Shown here piece after piece: positions 8,254 through 19,161 of a DNA stretch of 64,000 bases. The notes under the pieces are model-generated. The model saw nothing but the letters and a program-made list of their open reading frames with translations, was not told where the DNA came from and did not search any database. The translations under genes and the position numbers were made by a program. Source of the stretch: Acinetobacter colistiniresistens (GTDB lineage: Bacteria > Pseudomonadota > Gammaproteobacteria > Pseudomonadales > Moraxellaceae). The stretch's first letter is position 1, and the number at the start of each line of letters is the position of its first letter. Where the stretch lies: positions 1,302,001 to 1,366,000 of the forward strand of contig NZ_CP102099.1 of the NCBI RefSeq assembly GCF_024582815.1, given 5' to 3'.

Positions 8254-10155
8254 TTAAATACTCAACTTGTTCAAATTACGGCGTTTGCCATAAATGAGCT
8301 GTACGATTGCACGCGTTACTGTAATCGCAGTAAACATCGAACAAATAATACCAATCATCAAGGTCACCGCGAAGCCTTTGATCGGACCTGTACCAATCGC
8401 GAATAAAATAAACGCAACAATGAACGTGGTTAAGTTCGAGTCGAGAATGGTGTTATAGGCGCGATCATAACCCGCAACAATTGCCTGTTTGGGCGAGGCA
8501 CCCCAGAGCATTTCCTCTCGTATTCGTTCACAGATCAGGACGTTGGCATCGACCGCCATACCAATGGTAATCACGATACCCGCAATACCCGGTAGGGTGA
8601 GGGAAGCCCCAATCCAAGACATCACGGTTAAGATCATGGCAAGGTTGAACACCAAGGCAAAGTTGGCGATCAAACCGAATAAACGGAAGAATACCACCAT
8701 CCAAATCGCAACCAACAAGAAGCCGATTTGAGTCGATAACACGCCCTTATCAATGTTCTCTTGACCCAAGCTTGGCCCCACCACACGTTCTTCAACGAAG
8801 TACATTGGGGCAGCCAAAGCACCTGCACGAAGCATTAAGGCAAGTTCTGCTGCTTCTTGTGGTGAATCTAGACCGGTAATACGGAATTGCGAACCCAATA
8901 CCGCTTGGATCGTTGCAGCGTTGATCACCACAGATTCGGTATATGGAGTACGAACTTCAGTTTGAACACCTGTATTTGGATCAGCCACGTAAGAGATTTT
9001 TTGTTTATTCTCGATAAACAAAACCGCCATACGTTTGCCAACTGCACCACGCGTGGCATCTGCCATCAGCTTACCACCCGAAGAATCGAGGGTGATATTT
9101 ACTTCAGCACCGCCAGAGTCTTGGCTAAAGCCAGAACTTGCGTTTTGTACACGTTCACCAGTCAAGATACGGTTACGTTGTAACAGGAGTTGACGACCAC
9201 TGTCTAAAGACTGATAGGCAAATACCTCAGTCCCAGGAGGAAGTGGCTGGCCATTATATTTACCCGTATATGGATCAATATATTGATCATTGCTATCTGC
9301 AACCAAACGGAACTCTAAGTTCGCAGTACGACCCAAGACACGTTTTGCTTCAGCGGTATCTTGCACACCCGGTAATTCAACCACAATACGGTTGCTACCC
9401 TGTGTTTGTACCAGAGCTTCAGCCACACCGAGTTCATTAATACGGTTACGTAAGGTGGTTAAGTTTTGGTTGACTGCATAAGATTGAATTTCCTGACGGC
9501 GTGCATCGGTATAATTCAGTCTTAAAGTTGCACCAGATGAAGTAGCAACCGCTTGTTGAGTAAACTCATTGCCATTACGACGTAAAAAATCAGTCGCTGC
9601 ATCACGGTCGGCATTGCTGGCAAACTGGATGGTAATGGTGTTGTTACTTAACGCAAGGTTGTTAAATTTGATTTTGTTATCACGGAATTGACGACGCAAA
9701 TCAGTCGCAGATGTTTCCATACGCTGACTAATGGCTTTATCCATGTCGACTTCGAGCAAGAAGTGTACGCCACCACGTAAGTCCAAACCAAGTTTCATCG
9801 GTTTTGCGCCAATCTTTTGCAACCACTCAGGGGTGGTTGGGGCAAGGTTGAGCGCAACGACATAATCATCACCTAAATCACGGCGTAACACTTCTTTGGC
9901 TTTTAACTGTGCTTCAGAAGAGCTTAAACGTAATAATGCCGCGTTATTGGTGAAGCTATTGTCGTGGCTGCTAATGTTGGCAGTTTTTAAAATCTGCTCC
10001 GCTTTTTGCACGATAGTCTGATCAATTTTAGTGCCTGCTTTTGCCCCCGAAATTTGGACAGCAGGTTCATCTGGATACAGACTTGGAAGTGCATATAACG
10101 TACTGATCACAAGTACCACAAGGATCAGTAAATATTTCCATGCAGGGTAACGCAT
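8254..10155 (-). CDS. secD: Protein translocase subunit SecD
   Basis: 633-residue inner-membrane partner of SecF. It shows an N-terminal helix, the KLGLDLRGGVHFLLEVD signature, a large periplasmic P1 region, and C-terminal helices with TIGMAVDANVLICERIREE, the counterpart of the SecF motif. Length is typical for a separate SecD of gammaproteobacteria. It lies between yajC and secF on the minus strand, tightly spaced. Confidence 0.97.
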   Translation of the reverse strand: MRYPAWKYLLILVVLVISTLYALPSLYPDEPAVQISGAKAGTKIDQTIVQKAEQILKTANISSHDNSFTNNAALLRLSSSEAQLKAKEVLRRDLGDDYVVALNLAPTTPEWLQKIGAKPMKLGLDLRGGVHFLLEVDMDKAISQRMETSATDLRRQFRDNKIKFNNLALSNNTITIQFASNADRDAATDFLRRNGNEFTQQAVATSSGATLRLNYTDARRQEIQSYAVNQNLTTLRNRINELGVAEALVQTQGSNRIVVELPGVQDTAEAKRVLGRTANLEFRLVADSNDQYIDPYTGKYNGQPLPPGTEVFAYQSLDSGRQLLLQRNRILTGERVQNASSGFSQDSGGAEVNITLDSSGGKLMADATRGAVGKRMAVLFIENKQKISYVADPNTGVQTEVRTPYTESVVINAATIQAVLGSQFRITGLDSPQEAAELALMLRAGALAAPMYFVEERVVGPSLGQENIDKGVLSTQIGFLLVAIWMVVFFRLFGLIANFALVFNLAMILTVMSWIGASLTLPGIAGIVITIGMAVDANVLICERIREEMLWGASPKQAIVAGYDRAYNTILDSNLTTFIVAFILFAIGTGPIKGFAVTLMIGIICSMFTAITVTRAIVQLIYGKRRNLNKLSI

Positions 10156-10206
10156 TCGCTTTCTTCTTAAATGAAAAAGTCGTGCTGAGGCACGACTATT
10201 TTATGA

Positions 10207-10536
10207 TTAAAGGTTATTTAATGTGCCTTCAGGTAATACTGAAATGACACTCGCACGTTGGATTTTTACCTCAACACCGCGAGTGAGTTCAACAACTGCA
10301 AAGTCACCTTCAAGTTTGGTAATTTTCCCCATTAAACCACCAGCAAACACGATCTCGCTGCCTACACCCAGGCTTTCGATTAAAGAACGGTGTTCTTTAG
10401 CGCGTTTCGCTTGAGGTCTCCAGATCAAGAAATAGAAGATTGCGATAAATACCGCGATCATCAACAAGTTTGCCATAAGGCTTGGACCTTGTGCCGCAGC
10501 AGGTGCAGCGTGAGCAGTAGAGATGAAAAAACTCAT
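10207..10536 (-). CDS. yajC: YajC, Sec translocon accessory protein
   Basis: 109-residue single-span inner-membrane protein associated with SecDF. One membrane helix (about residues 20-40, LLMIAVFIAIFYFLIWRP) is followed by the family core PQAKRAKEHRSLIESL and GDEIVFAGGLMGKI-like sequence (here GSEIVFAGGLMGKI). Position between tgt and secD is the standard order. Confidence 0.96.
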   Translation of the reverse strand: MSFFISTAHAAPAAAQGPSLMANLLMIAVFIAIFYFLIWRPQAKRAKEHRSLIESLGVGSEIVFAGGLMGKITKLEGDFAVVELTRGVEVKIQRASVISVLPEGTLNNL

Positions 10537-10644
10537 TTCGATTTCCTAAAATTAAAAGGCAAAAAATTAATAATAAATTCCAATTCGTTTTGCAATGTAC
10601 CTTGTCTTGCGATCAGGCGCAAATCTTGATGCAAATCGTTCAGC

Positions 10645-12217
<1,573 letters not shown>

Positions 12218-12793
12218 CTAAAAATTCGGTTTATAGTCAAAATTTTCAGTCGCCAGATTATCCTTAAATGGGCGAATGGCTTTCTTCGATAAAGTCAGGG
12301 TATTGATCAGGTTGTTTGGAAACACTTCGATCTGGTTATTAAACAATTCCACATTGCGGTTAAAGATGGTGATTGCTGCACCAACATTTTCGTTTTGTTC
12401 CTGAATATCATCCATCATCTTGCTATACAACGCATCGGCTTTCAGTTCAGGATAATTCTCGACCACCACATTCAGGCTGCGAATCAACTCCTTACTCATT
12501 TTCTCGATCTGTTGTAGTTGAGAAATATCAGTGTCATTCACATTCAGGTTGAGAATCTGCTGCCGCAACTCGGTGACTTTTTCCAAGGTCGATTTTTCAA
12601 ACTGGGTGTATTGATCCAGTGTGGCTTCCAAGGCTTCCAGAGTCTTTACTTTTTGACGCTCGAAGTTGGCCACTTCTGACCATGCCCGTTTGGTGGCATT
12701 AAAATAACGTACGATGGTATTGCGGATAGAAATACCCCACACGATCAGGAGTACAAAAAAACCTAAAAAGATAAGTAAACCAGTCATCGCCAT
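12218..12793 (-). CDS. lemA: LemA family protein
   Basis: 191 residues: one N-terminal membrane helix (about 3-23), then a long helical coiled domain beginning RNTIVRYFNATKRAWSEVANFERQK, the LemA signature in divergent form. LemA proteins are membrane-anchored helical bundles of unclear function, often encoded beside DUF3137 or TPM-domain membrane proteins. Here two DUF3137-like genes lie directly upstream on the same strand (25 bases from the nearer), which supports the call. Molecular role unknown. Confidence 0.82.
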   Translation of the reverse strand: MAMTGLLIFLGFFVLLIVWGISIRNTIVRYFNATKRAWSEVANFERQKVKTLEALEATLDQYTQFEKSTLEKVTELRQQILNLNVNDTDISQLQQIEKMSKELIRSLNVVVENYPELKADALYSKMMDDIQEQNENVGAAITIFNRNVELFNNQIEVFPNNLINTLTLSKKAIRPFKDNLATENFDYKPNF

Positions 12794-12818
12794 TCCCCTT
12801 ATTGTTATTACTCAATGA

Positions 12819-13847
12819 TTAACGAATTAAATTCAGCATCCATTGTTGAAACGTCTGATATTGCGGCATGGTCATGGTGCGTAAATGTCCACGCAATGCA
12901 GGAATATCATGGATGTCGTTGCGTTTACTGGCGGTTTCGAAAAGATTTTGTTCGCCCACGTAACACAGGATTTGTTCTTGATGATGATAAATTAAATCTC
13001 CTGTAAAATGTTGAAAAAAATCATGTAGTTTTAAAGTGAGGCTCGGGCTGACTTCTTTGGCGAGTTGATGCTGATTCAAGCCAAAGATATTCAATTCTTG
13101 ATTAATCAAAATGTCGCTGCTTTGCCAAGAACTGGTATATGGTTCAAAAAAATCTGAGCGCTGATTGCTGACGGCAATTCCCAAAGCTGGCATTTGAAAA
13201 ATAAAAGCACCCCATAAATCTTTATGCATTTCTTTGACAATTTTTTTATCACTGTTTTGATCCTGAAGAATCGGCATTTCACTGACATAATGATATTGAA
13301 ACAGGAGAACCTGATGTTCTGTGTTGCCATCATGCCAAGTCGTAGAGGCGTAGTGGGTAATCTCATTGGACTCACTGCCGCGGTTAAACAGTGGGAAATG
13401 TTGCTTTAATTTGCTCATCACCAAAATCGGTTGCGCTTGAATGGGGAGATAAGCAGGGAGTTGCTGGAACTGCAAACCATAGCGTAATATGGTCATACGT
13501 TGTTCCAGATAGTTGATCACACGTGTTAATGGTTCCTGTGGTTCATAGAGCAGATAGGCCAGAAAACCGGTAAGAAATGCCCCGAGCAGGCTCCAGATAT
13601 ATTGAATATATGGATGGATAAAATAGCCAAACACCAGCGTTCCGATACTGATGATACCCAGTAGGTAGGGAAGGGCATTAAAGAAACACAGATTATGATC
13701 TTCACGCCAAGGATGCAGTGCATCTAACAAATCCTGATCGCTATGTGATTTTTGTCCAGCCTCCCACAACCGGGCAATATTACGGAACACCTGCGCATTT
13801 TTTTTGCGTCGGATGTGGAGAGCTTGTTGTACTGTATCGATCGGCAT
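12819..13847 (-). CDS. DUF3137-like membrane protein, paralogue 1
   Basis: 342 residues. A cytosolic N-terminal segment is followed by two adjacent membrane helices (about residues 57-105, LLGIISIGTLVFGYF and LLGAFLTGFLAYLLY) and a large soluble domain. The C-terminal half has the pattern SSDILINQELNIFGLNQHQLAKEVSPSLTLKLHDFF, which aligns by eye with the second gene and with the DUF3137 theme in which a carried segment ends in a 'lowest point at LTP..ME.L' helix. DUF3137 genes commonly accompany lemA. Function unknown; family call is from pattern memory. Confidence 0.65.
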   Translation of the reverse strand: MPIDTVQQALHIRRKKNAQVFRNIARLWEAGQKSHSDQDLLDALHPWREDHNLCFFNALPYLLGIISIGTLVFGYFIHPYIQYIWSLLGAFLTGFLAYLLYEPQEPLTRVINYLEQRMTILRYGLQFQQLPAYLPIQAQPILVMSKLKQHFPLFNRGSESNEITHYASTTWHDGNTEHQVLLFQYHYVSEMPILQDQNSDKKIVKEMHKDLWGAFIFQMPALGIAVSNQRSDFFEPYTSSWQSSDILINQELNIFGLNQHQLAKEVSPSLTLKLHDFFQHFTGDLIYHHQEQILCYVGEQNLFETASKRNDIHDIPALRGHLRTMTMPQYQTFQQWMLNLIR

Positions 13848-13949
13848 GGAGGTTTTATTTCATTATAATTGCTTTGTATGAGCTGAATTATGCTTTAAAT
13901 TTCAGAAACTAAGAAGCCTTGTAAGCTATTTTAATTATTTTAAATAAAA

Positions 13950-14888
13950 TTATAGCGTCTTGAGTAAACTGGCAAATGCATTTTGTAAATGTTGCAGTTT
14001 TGGCATTTGCAGTTGTTCCAGTTTTTCAGCCAATTCATTCACTGTAATCGCCTGAAATAAATAATTATTTTCTGCCAAAGGAGATTCATTGAGTAACCAG
14101 CACATTAAGCCTGTGTGTGGATCAACATAAAAATCACTATGAAAAGCCAGCATCATATTCTCAAGTGCCAGTAACCGCTCTGGTGTTAAGAATTTAACAA
14201 ACTCAAACTCATTGACACCACTTTGTTGATACTTTTGATTAAAGCGAATGTCACTGGATTGCCATTCAATGCCAAGATGACAACGACTTTTATGCGCGGC
14301 TGAAATACTGATGCCCTGAAATGGGAAGTTTTCCATCAACACACCCCATAAATTAGAATGGTGGGTTTCATAGAAAGTTTGACCTTGCTCGTCGGTTTTT
14401 TCGACAGAATAAGCGTAACGATATTTAAAAACTGAATAATCATAGGTTTTTTCTTTAACTATCATTTGTCCAGCAAGCAAAGTTGTAACGGTATTGTCTG
14501 TATCGCCGAATTGAAATAAAGGGTGATCCAGTAATGCATGATTTAAGGGTGGTTCATCCTGCTGAAACTTCACCTTATAGGTCTGTTCCAGCATATAAAC
14601 TCTGAGTTGTTCTTTTAAGTTTTCCAGTTCACTTGTGGGAATACGATAACGGATGCCAAGGCTAAACAGAACAACACTAACTATCAGATAGTAGGCTGAG
14701 AACAAAAGGCCTGCCAATAAAAAAATGAGACTCAGGGTGGCCAGCGCCCAGTAAAGATAATTCTTGATGAATAGGGTTTGTTTGCCTTGCCAATGTTTTA
14801 AGCGACTAATAAGCGTTTCTGGTGAGGGCTGCTCTGCAAGCAATTGGCGAATGGCCTCAATATTTTCTAAGGTTGCCTGATTATGCAT
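13950..14888 (-). CDS. DUF3137-like membrane protein, paralogue 2
   Basis: 312 residues with the same layout as its neighbour: helical N-terminus, two close membrane helices (about residues 43-80), then a soluble domain containing FPFQGISISAAHKSR and SSDIRFNQKYQQSGVNEF followed by VKFLTPERLLALENMM. The shared WQSSDI..NQ block shows the two are diverged paralogues. First gene of the lemA group, separated from queA by the queA terminator. Function unknown. Confidence 0.65.
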   Translation of the reverse strand: MHNQATLENIEAIRQLLAEQPSPETLISRLKHWQGKQTLFIKNYLYWALATLSLIFLLAGLLFSAYYLIVSVVLFSLGIRYRIPTSELENLKEQLRVYMLEQTYKVKFQQDEPPLNHALLDHPLFQFGDTDNTVTTLLAGQMIVKEKTYDYSVFKYRYAYSVEKTDEQGQTFYETHHSNLWGVLMENFPFQGISISAAHKSRCHLGIEWQSSDIRFNQKYQQSGVNEFEFVKFLTPERLLALENMMLAFHSDFYVDPHTGLMCWLLNESPLAENNYLFQAITVNELAEKLEQLQMPKLQHLQNAFASLLKTL

Positions 14889-14956
14889 AAATTGATTTTG
14901 AAAGTTTGTTTGAATTTTTTTGATATAAATGGCATAATTTTTTAAATCATCATTTT

Positions 14957-14990
14957 AAAAAATCGACTAAACCGTAGTTTAGTCGATTGA
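14957..14990 (-). terminator. Terminator after queA
   Basis: AATCGACTAAAC (14961-14972), loop CGTA, GTTTAGTCGATT (14977-14988): a perfect 12-bp stem followed by a T-run on the minus strand. Confidence 0.92.
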
Positions 14991-14996
14991 TCATTA

Positions 14997-16034
14997 TTAA
15001 GCGTCGAGCTTATCCACCAACATCGCATCGCCATAACTAAAGAAGCGATAACGTTGTTCTACTGCATGGGTATAAGCAGCCAAGATATTGTCCCGATTCG
15101 AGAGCGCTGAAACCAACATCAGTAAGGTCGATTCTGGTAAATGGAAGTTGGTAATCAAACGATCTACGATACAGAACTGATAACCTGGATAGATAAAGAT
15201 CTGGGTATCGCCTGTCCAAGCTGCAATTTTACCTTGATTGGCTTGTGCTGCACTTTCTAAGGCACGGGTCGCCGTAGTGCCTACCGCAATGACTTTGTTA
15301 CCGCGTGCTTTGGTTGCCAAAATCAGATCAATGGTGGCTTGCGGTACATCACACCATTCACTGTGCATAATATGATTGGTGATGTCTGTGGTACGCACAG
15401 GCATAAACGTTCCTGCACCGACATGTAGCGTGACAAAGGTTTTTTGTATGCCTTTAGCGGCTAGTTTGTCTAATAAGCCTTGGTCGAAATGCAGGCTTGC
15501 TGTCGGCGCAGCAACGCTGGCAATTTTTTCAGGGTCGTGGAAGACGGTTTGATAGCGTTCGGTATCAATCTCTTCGGCTTCACGATTGAAATAAGGTGGA
15601 ATCGGCAGCTGACCGTATTGATCCAGTACTGACAGAATTGGTTGTGAAAACTTCACCACAAACAGATTTTCATGGCGACCTTGTACCGTGACAGGCACAG
15701 CATCTTCACCGATATACAGTTCTGCGCCTGCTTTAGGTGAGTTGCTTGATTTGATATGGCAATGTGCAGTGTGGGTGTCCAACATGCGTTCAACCAGAAC
15801 TTCGATAGCTCCGCCTGTAGCACGTTTACCTTTTAAGCGTGCCTTCATGACTTTGGTGTCATTTAGTACCAGCAAATCACCGTCTTCGAGTAGATCGAGA
15901 ATATCGGTGAAGCTATGGTCGTGATATTGACCTTGGGCATCGATATGCAGCAGGCGAGATGCGCTACGGCTGTCTAATGGATAGCGAGCAATAAGTTCAT
16001 CAGGGAGATCAAACGAAAAGTCGGAGAGTTGCAT
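14997..16034 (-). CDS. queA: S-adenosylmethionine:tRNA ribosyltransferase-isomerase
   Basis: 345-residue enzyme that converts 7-aminomethyl-deazaguanine in tRNA to epoxyqueuosine using the ribosyl part of SAM. The protein starts [19 protein letters not shown], the family's usual N-terminus, so ATG 16034 is chosen over a TTG six codons upstream. Conserved SRLL, FNDTKV-like ([12 protein letters not shown]), LHVGAGTF and [12 protein letters not shown] blocks are present. It shares the intergenic region with the divergent tRNA-Leu gene. Confidence 0.97.
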   Translation of the reverse strand: MQLSDFSFDLPDELIARYPLDSRSASRLLHIDAQGQYHDHSFTDILDLLEDGDLLVLNDTKVMKARLKGKRATGGAIEVLVERMLDTHTAHCHIKSSNSPKAGAELYIGEDAVPVTVQGRHENLFVVKFSQPILSVLDQYGQLPIPPYFNREAEEIDTERYQTVFHDPEKIASVAAPTASLHFDQGLLDKLAAKGIQKTFVTLHVGAGTFMPVRTTDITNHIMHSEWCDVPQATIDLILATKARGNKVIAVGTTATRALESAAQANQGKIAAWTGDTQIFIYPGYQFCIVDRLITNFHLPESTLLMLVSALSNRDNILAAYTHAVEQRYRFFSYGDAMLVDKLDA

Positions 16035-16161
16035 ACATCTAAAACATTGCAAAAATTGGGCGTAGTATAGTCTTTTTTGCGTTTTCTCGCTGAGTTCGCG
16101 TGTTTATTGAGAGAAAAATATCTGAGTGATTTAAAAGTGAGCAATAAGCGTAAGTTAGTGT

Positions 16162-16189
16162 TTGACAATAAAATCAAACAGGTTATTAT
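16162..16189 (+). promoter_or_regulatory. Sigma-70 promoter of tRNA-Leu
   Basis: Consensus -35 TTGACA (16162-16167), 16-base spacer, -10 TATTAT (16184-16189). The mature tRNA begins 26 bases after the -10. Confidence 0.8.
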
Positions 16190-16214
16190 ACGCAACACAA
16201 AGCATCGCACTCTT

Positions 16215-16301
16215 CCCGAGGTGGTGAAATTGGTAGACGCGGCGGACTCAAAATCCGCTGTCAGAGATGACGTGTCGGTTCGAGTCCGACCCTCGGGACC
16301 A
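16215..16301 (+). tRNA. tRNA-Leu, anticodon CAA
   Basis: 87-base class II tRNA with encoded CCA. Acceptor CCCGAGG (16215-16221) pairs with CCTCGGG before A-CCA. The D-arm has AAATTGGTAGACGCG. The anticodon stem GCGGA/TCCGC encloses loop CTCAAAA, which places CAA at positions 34-36 and reads UUG. A long variable arm and the T-loop GGTTCGAGTCC follow. A Rho-independent terminator lies at 16313. Confidence 0.97.
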
Positions 16302-16312
16302 AGATTCAAAGA

Positions 16313-16344
16313 CCCCAAGCTGGTATTAAAGGCTTGGGGTTTTT
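16313..16344 (+). terminator. Terminator after tRNA-Leu
   Basis: CCCCAAGC (16313-16320), 11-base loop, GCTTGGGG (16332-16339), TTTTT. Confidence 0.92.
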
Positions 16345-16722
16345 AATGGGGAAATTAAAAATTATAAATAGGTTGGTAAAAAATCTTAACTAAGTTTTTG
16401 AATGGTTTGAATAAAATATATTTTTATTTCACATGAAAATTTTTTATGCAAAAAGTCTTGGATTGGATTTCCATCAAATGCGAAAAATATTTTCAGATTC
16501 CTATATCTGCCACAGATTTTGCTTTGATATGGACAATATAATTTAATTTTTTAGCCAAACAATTTCGTTCTTTAGAATTCTTATTCTTTTATATTTCTAC
16601 TGTTTATTTTTAGATAGAAAGATTAGTTCATTTTGATACAATCCTTGTTATTTTTTTGACCTGAGGGATAGGGTCAAAGTGGAGTGATGCATGGGGTCAG
16701 AAAATATTTTTAAAATGGAACA
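16345..16722. other. AT-rich non-coding stretch after tRNA-Leu
   Basis: About 380 bases without a supported gene. One short inverted repeat is visible, TTTGACC (16656-16662) with GGTCAAA (16672-16678). It may precede the promoter of the next, decayed gene. Confidence 0.5.
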
Positions 16723-16725
16723 GTG

Positions 16726-17803
16726 ATGACTTTAAATATAAATAATCTTTCTCAGGAAGATTTTGATAAAGCAAGAAATGCTTATGAAAATGCGGCAACA
16801 GATCTAGCATTTCCATTCTATCGATTTTTAAGTAAATTAGAGAGTATTGAGAAGGAAAACCAGAGTAATGTTGAATATGAGTTTATACAGAAGAAAGTAA
16901 ATAGTTTTAAAAAATTTATAGACAGATTTTCTACTAATATCTCTAGCTTTTATATGGATAATCCGGAATATATTGTTTTTGGATAAAAAATTCAACTATT
17001 TTAGAGGAATTAGAAGAATTAGAAGCACTACTGATAAGTTTGGAACCTAAAGAAAGCATAAATTATGAATTGGACTTAGATAAAGTTATTAATAAATTTG
17101 ATGATGTATTTCAAGTTTACTTAACAGCAAAAAGAATTGCAGAAAGAGAGAGTAAGGCAAATAGACTAATTTCTGAATTAGAGGAGCAAGTTGAAAAAGC
17201 AACTAATAGTGTAAAGTCAGTCATCTCAGCTAAAGAAGCATTAGAAAGCAAACCTACAGAGGATATTTATTCTAATGCTGCAAAAAGTATATAAAAACAG
17301 CGCGTTTTTATGATGTTTTACTCTTGATTCTATTAGGGGTTTTCTATTATTTAACCAGTCAATTTTTTCAAAATTTTCAAATGATTGCTATTTTTAAAGC
17401 AATACAGAAATCATCATCAGAAGCACAAACATTAGCTATATTCTTCTTTATCACAAAGCTGACGATCATATCTATAGTTATCACCTTAGCTACAATTTTT
17501 ATCCGAAGATCTAGTCATTTTCGCAAACTGCATGATCAAGCAAATCAGACTTCGTTAGAGTTAAATGCTTTACCAAACTATCTGAGGCAGGTGGATAGTG
17601 AATTTCATTCTGAAATTTATAAAGATTTGATTCCTAAGTTTTTTGGTAAAGAATTTGATCAGAGCCAAAATGATAAAATTGGGGATCTGATGCAAGACCA
17701 ACTTTCAGCAGGAACAGAGTTGATCAAAGCGAGTGCTGAGTTGGTTAAAAGTGTGAAGTCGAGTGCCTTAGCAGATAATCCAAGTGATAGATCAAATAAC
17801 TAA
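16726..17803 (+). pseudogene. Frameshifted coiled-coil membrane protein gene
   Basis: Three consecutive reading frames on one strand join into a single protein of about 360 residues. Frame 1 covers 16726-16986 (MTLNINNLSQEDF...), continues in a second frame from about 16977 (WIKNSTILEELEELEALL...) to 17294, and then in a third from about 17288 (YIKTARFYDVLLLILLG...) to 17803. Both switches lie in homopolymer-rich spots (T-run 16976-16980; A-runs near 17282-17297). The composite has an acidic coiled coil, two membrane helices and a soluble tail. I do not recognise the family. Surrounding long genes are intact, so true decay is more likely than poor sequence. Confidence 0.7.
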
Positions 17804-17861
17804 TAATTACATTGAGACAGTAAAATAATGTTAATCAAAATAGAAAAGAAGGTTGGTTAAA

Positions 17862-18818
17862 ATGCTTTCTCCAATTCAAAAAATAATTTTCAATGATTTG
17901 AAATTTTTAGTTGAAATTTTTTACCTATTTTTAAATTTGGCATAGGTTTGGGGGCAGCATGTTTAATTTATTATCTTATAGAAATTCAATATTTACCTAA
18001 TGAAATATCTTTGGGTGATGGCTTTGTCCTCTTTTTATCGCAATGGTTTTTGGTTTTTACTACTGTTTTTTATTTTGTCTGAAATTGTAATAGGAATGAT
18101 GATTTGGAATGCTATTTCTTCTATTTTTGTTAAGATTTCGAGTAAAAAAATTAGAACATTATTAGATTCTAAATTTAATAAATGGTTAGGTGTAGAGAAA
18201 GGAAGAAATAGATTTCTTACCCCTAAAGTTAAAAAAGTACTTATATTTTTCTCGCACCATTAGTTTTAATTCCTCTTATATTTTTGAATTTGATAAATTT
18301 GGAATCATTTGGGCTGTACTAATTGGCCTCTTTTCTTTCCTTTTTTAATGTAATTTATACTTTGTCTAAGGAATATAACTTTTTTACAGACTTAAAGATC
18401 ATGTTGATGTTGAAGATGATTCATCTTTTTATAAAGGTATAATAAATAGAATTAATTTTAAAAATATTGATAATCAAAATACTGTCAGGTTTTCACTTTT
18501 GGTGGTTGTGTTTTTCCCATTTTTTATAGTGCATATCAGTTTAATGTGCCCTTTAAAATGATTTCTTCTTCTATGAATTTAGTTAGTATGAGGAAAGAGA
18601 AAACAATTATCTATGTCAAGAAAGAGTATGCAGAAATAATAGTAGGCTCTAAAGCCGCAACCTCAAAAGAAAATTACTATCCTATATCTGAAGTCACAAT
18701 ACTTTTTAAAGGTATTGGGAAAAACACCTATTTGCAATTTGAAAAAAATGACACGATTCAAAGGTTAGAAATTCCTAATGACGCAATACTTAACACAGTC
18801 ATTATGAAAGAAGACTAA
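17862..18818 (+). pseudogene. Multiply frameshifted membrane protein gene
   Basis: Starting at ATG 17862 (MLSPIQKIIFNDLKFL), coding-like sequence passes through at least five frame changes (near 17930, 18075, 18247, 18388 and 18530), with one in-frame stop near 18320. Readable pieces include KFGIGLGAACLIYYLIEIQ, SEIVIGMMIWNAISSIF, IFLAPLVLIPLIFLN and a soluble C-terminal piece (18546-18818) containing EKTIIYVKKEYAEIIVG and ISEVTILFKGIG. The original was a roughly 320-residue multi-span membrane protein of unknown family, probably co-transcribed with the preceding pseudogene. Base composition is strikingly AT-rich. Confidence 0.65.
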
Positions 18819-19009
18819 ATTGACGCTTCAAGCTGAATGGTCAAGCCACCCATCGAGTATGTGTGAACAGCTTTTTCAACAATCCATTTAAGCTTGGCCA
18901 ACTGGGGCTTCAATCCTGCCTGTTCAATAAGTGTTTCGATTGAAATGGTCGAGTTATCCCAAATATTAGTAATACTAAAGTTCAAATTATTGAGTTGGAT
19001 TAGACTCAA
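18815..19009 (-). CDS. Small unrecognised reading frame, possibly a gene remnant
   Basis: 64 residues if started at a TTG, with the frame open for another 15 codons upstream but without an ATG. The protein-like stretch STISIETLIEQAGLKPQL followed by LKWIVEKAVHTYSMGG has normal composition and ends LEASI. It could be the 3' end of a lost gene or a short protein. No family is recognised. It abuts the end of a pseudogene (4-base overlap) and diverges from the sensor kinase gene. Confidence 0.3.
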   Translation of the reverse strand: MSLIQLNNLNFSITNIWDNSTISIETLIEQAGLKPQLAKLKWIVEKAVHTYSMGGLTIQLEASI

Positions 19010-19161
19010 GTTAAAATTTAATGAAATTTCACGTTTTGTTGCGAATTGATTGAATCAACAATTGCCTTTTCTGTTAAATTTTGTTAATACTGAGTGATAG
19101 TTTTCACATTTTTTTTAAAAAACGTAAAGAACCGTATAACGAAAATATTCGAGAGGCGGGA

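Noticed and set aside
16077..16346. 89-residue open frame over the tRNA-Leu gene
   Set aside because: It translates straight through the tRNA and its terminator; composition is not protein-like.
16726..18818. Several separate small genes
   Set aside because: The short frames join into two larger proteins by frame changes at homopolymers, so pseudogenes explain them better.
16215..19160. Integrative element inserted at tRNA-Leu
   Set aside because: No repeat of the tRNA 3' end was found downstream and there is no integrase, so an att pair cannot be supported.
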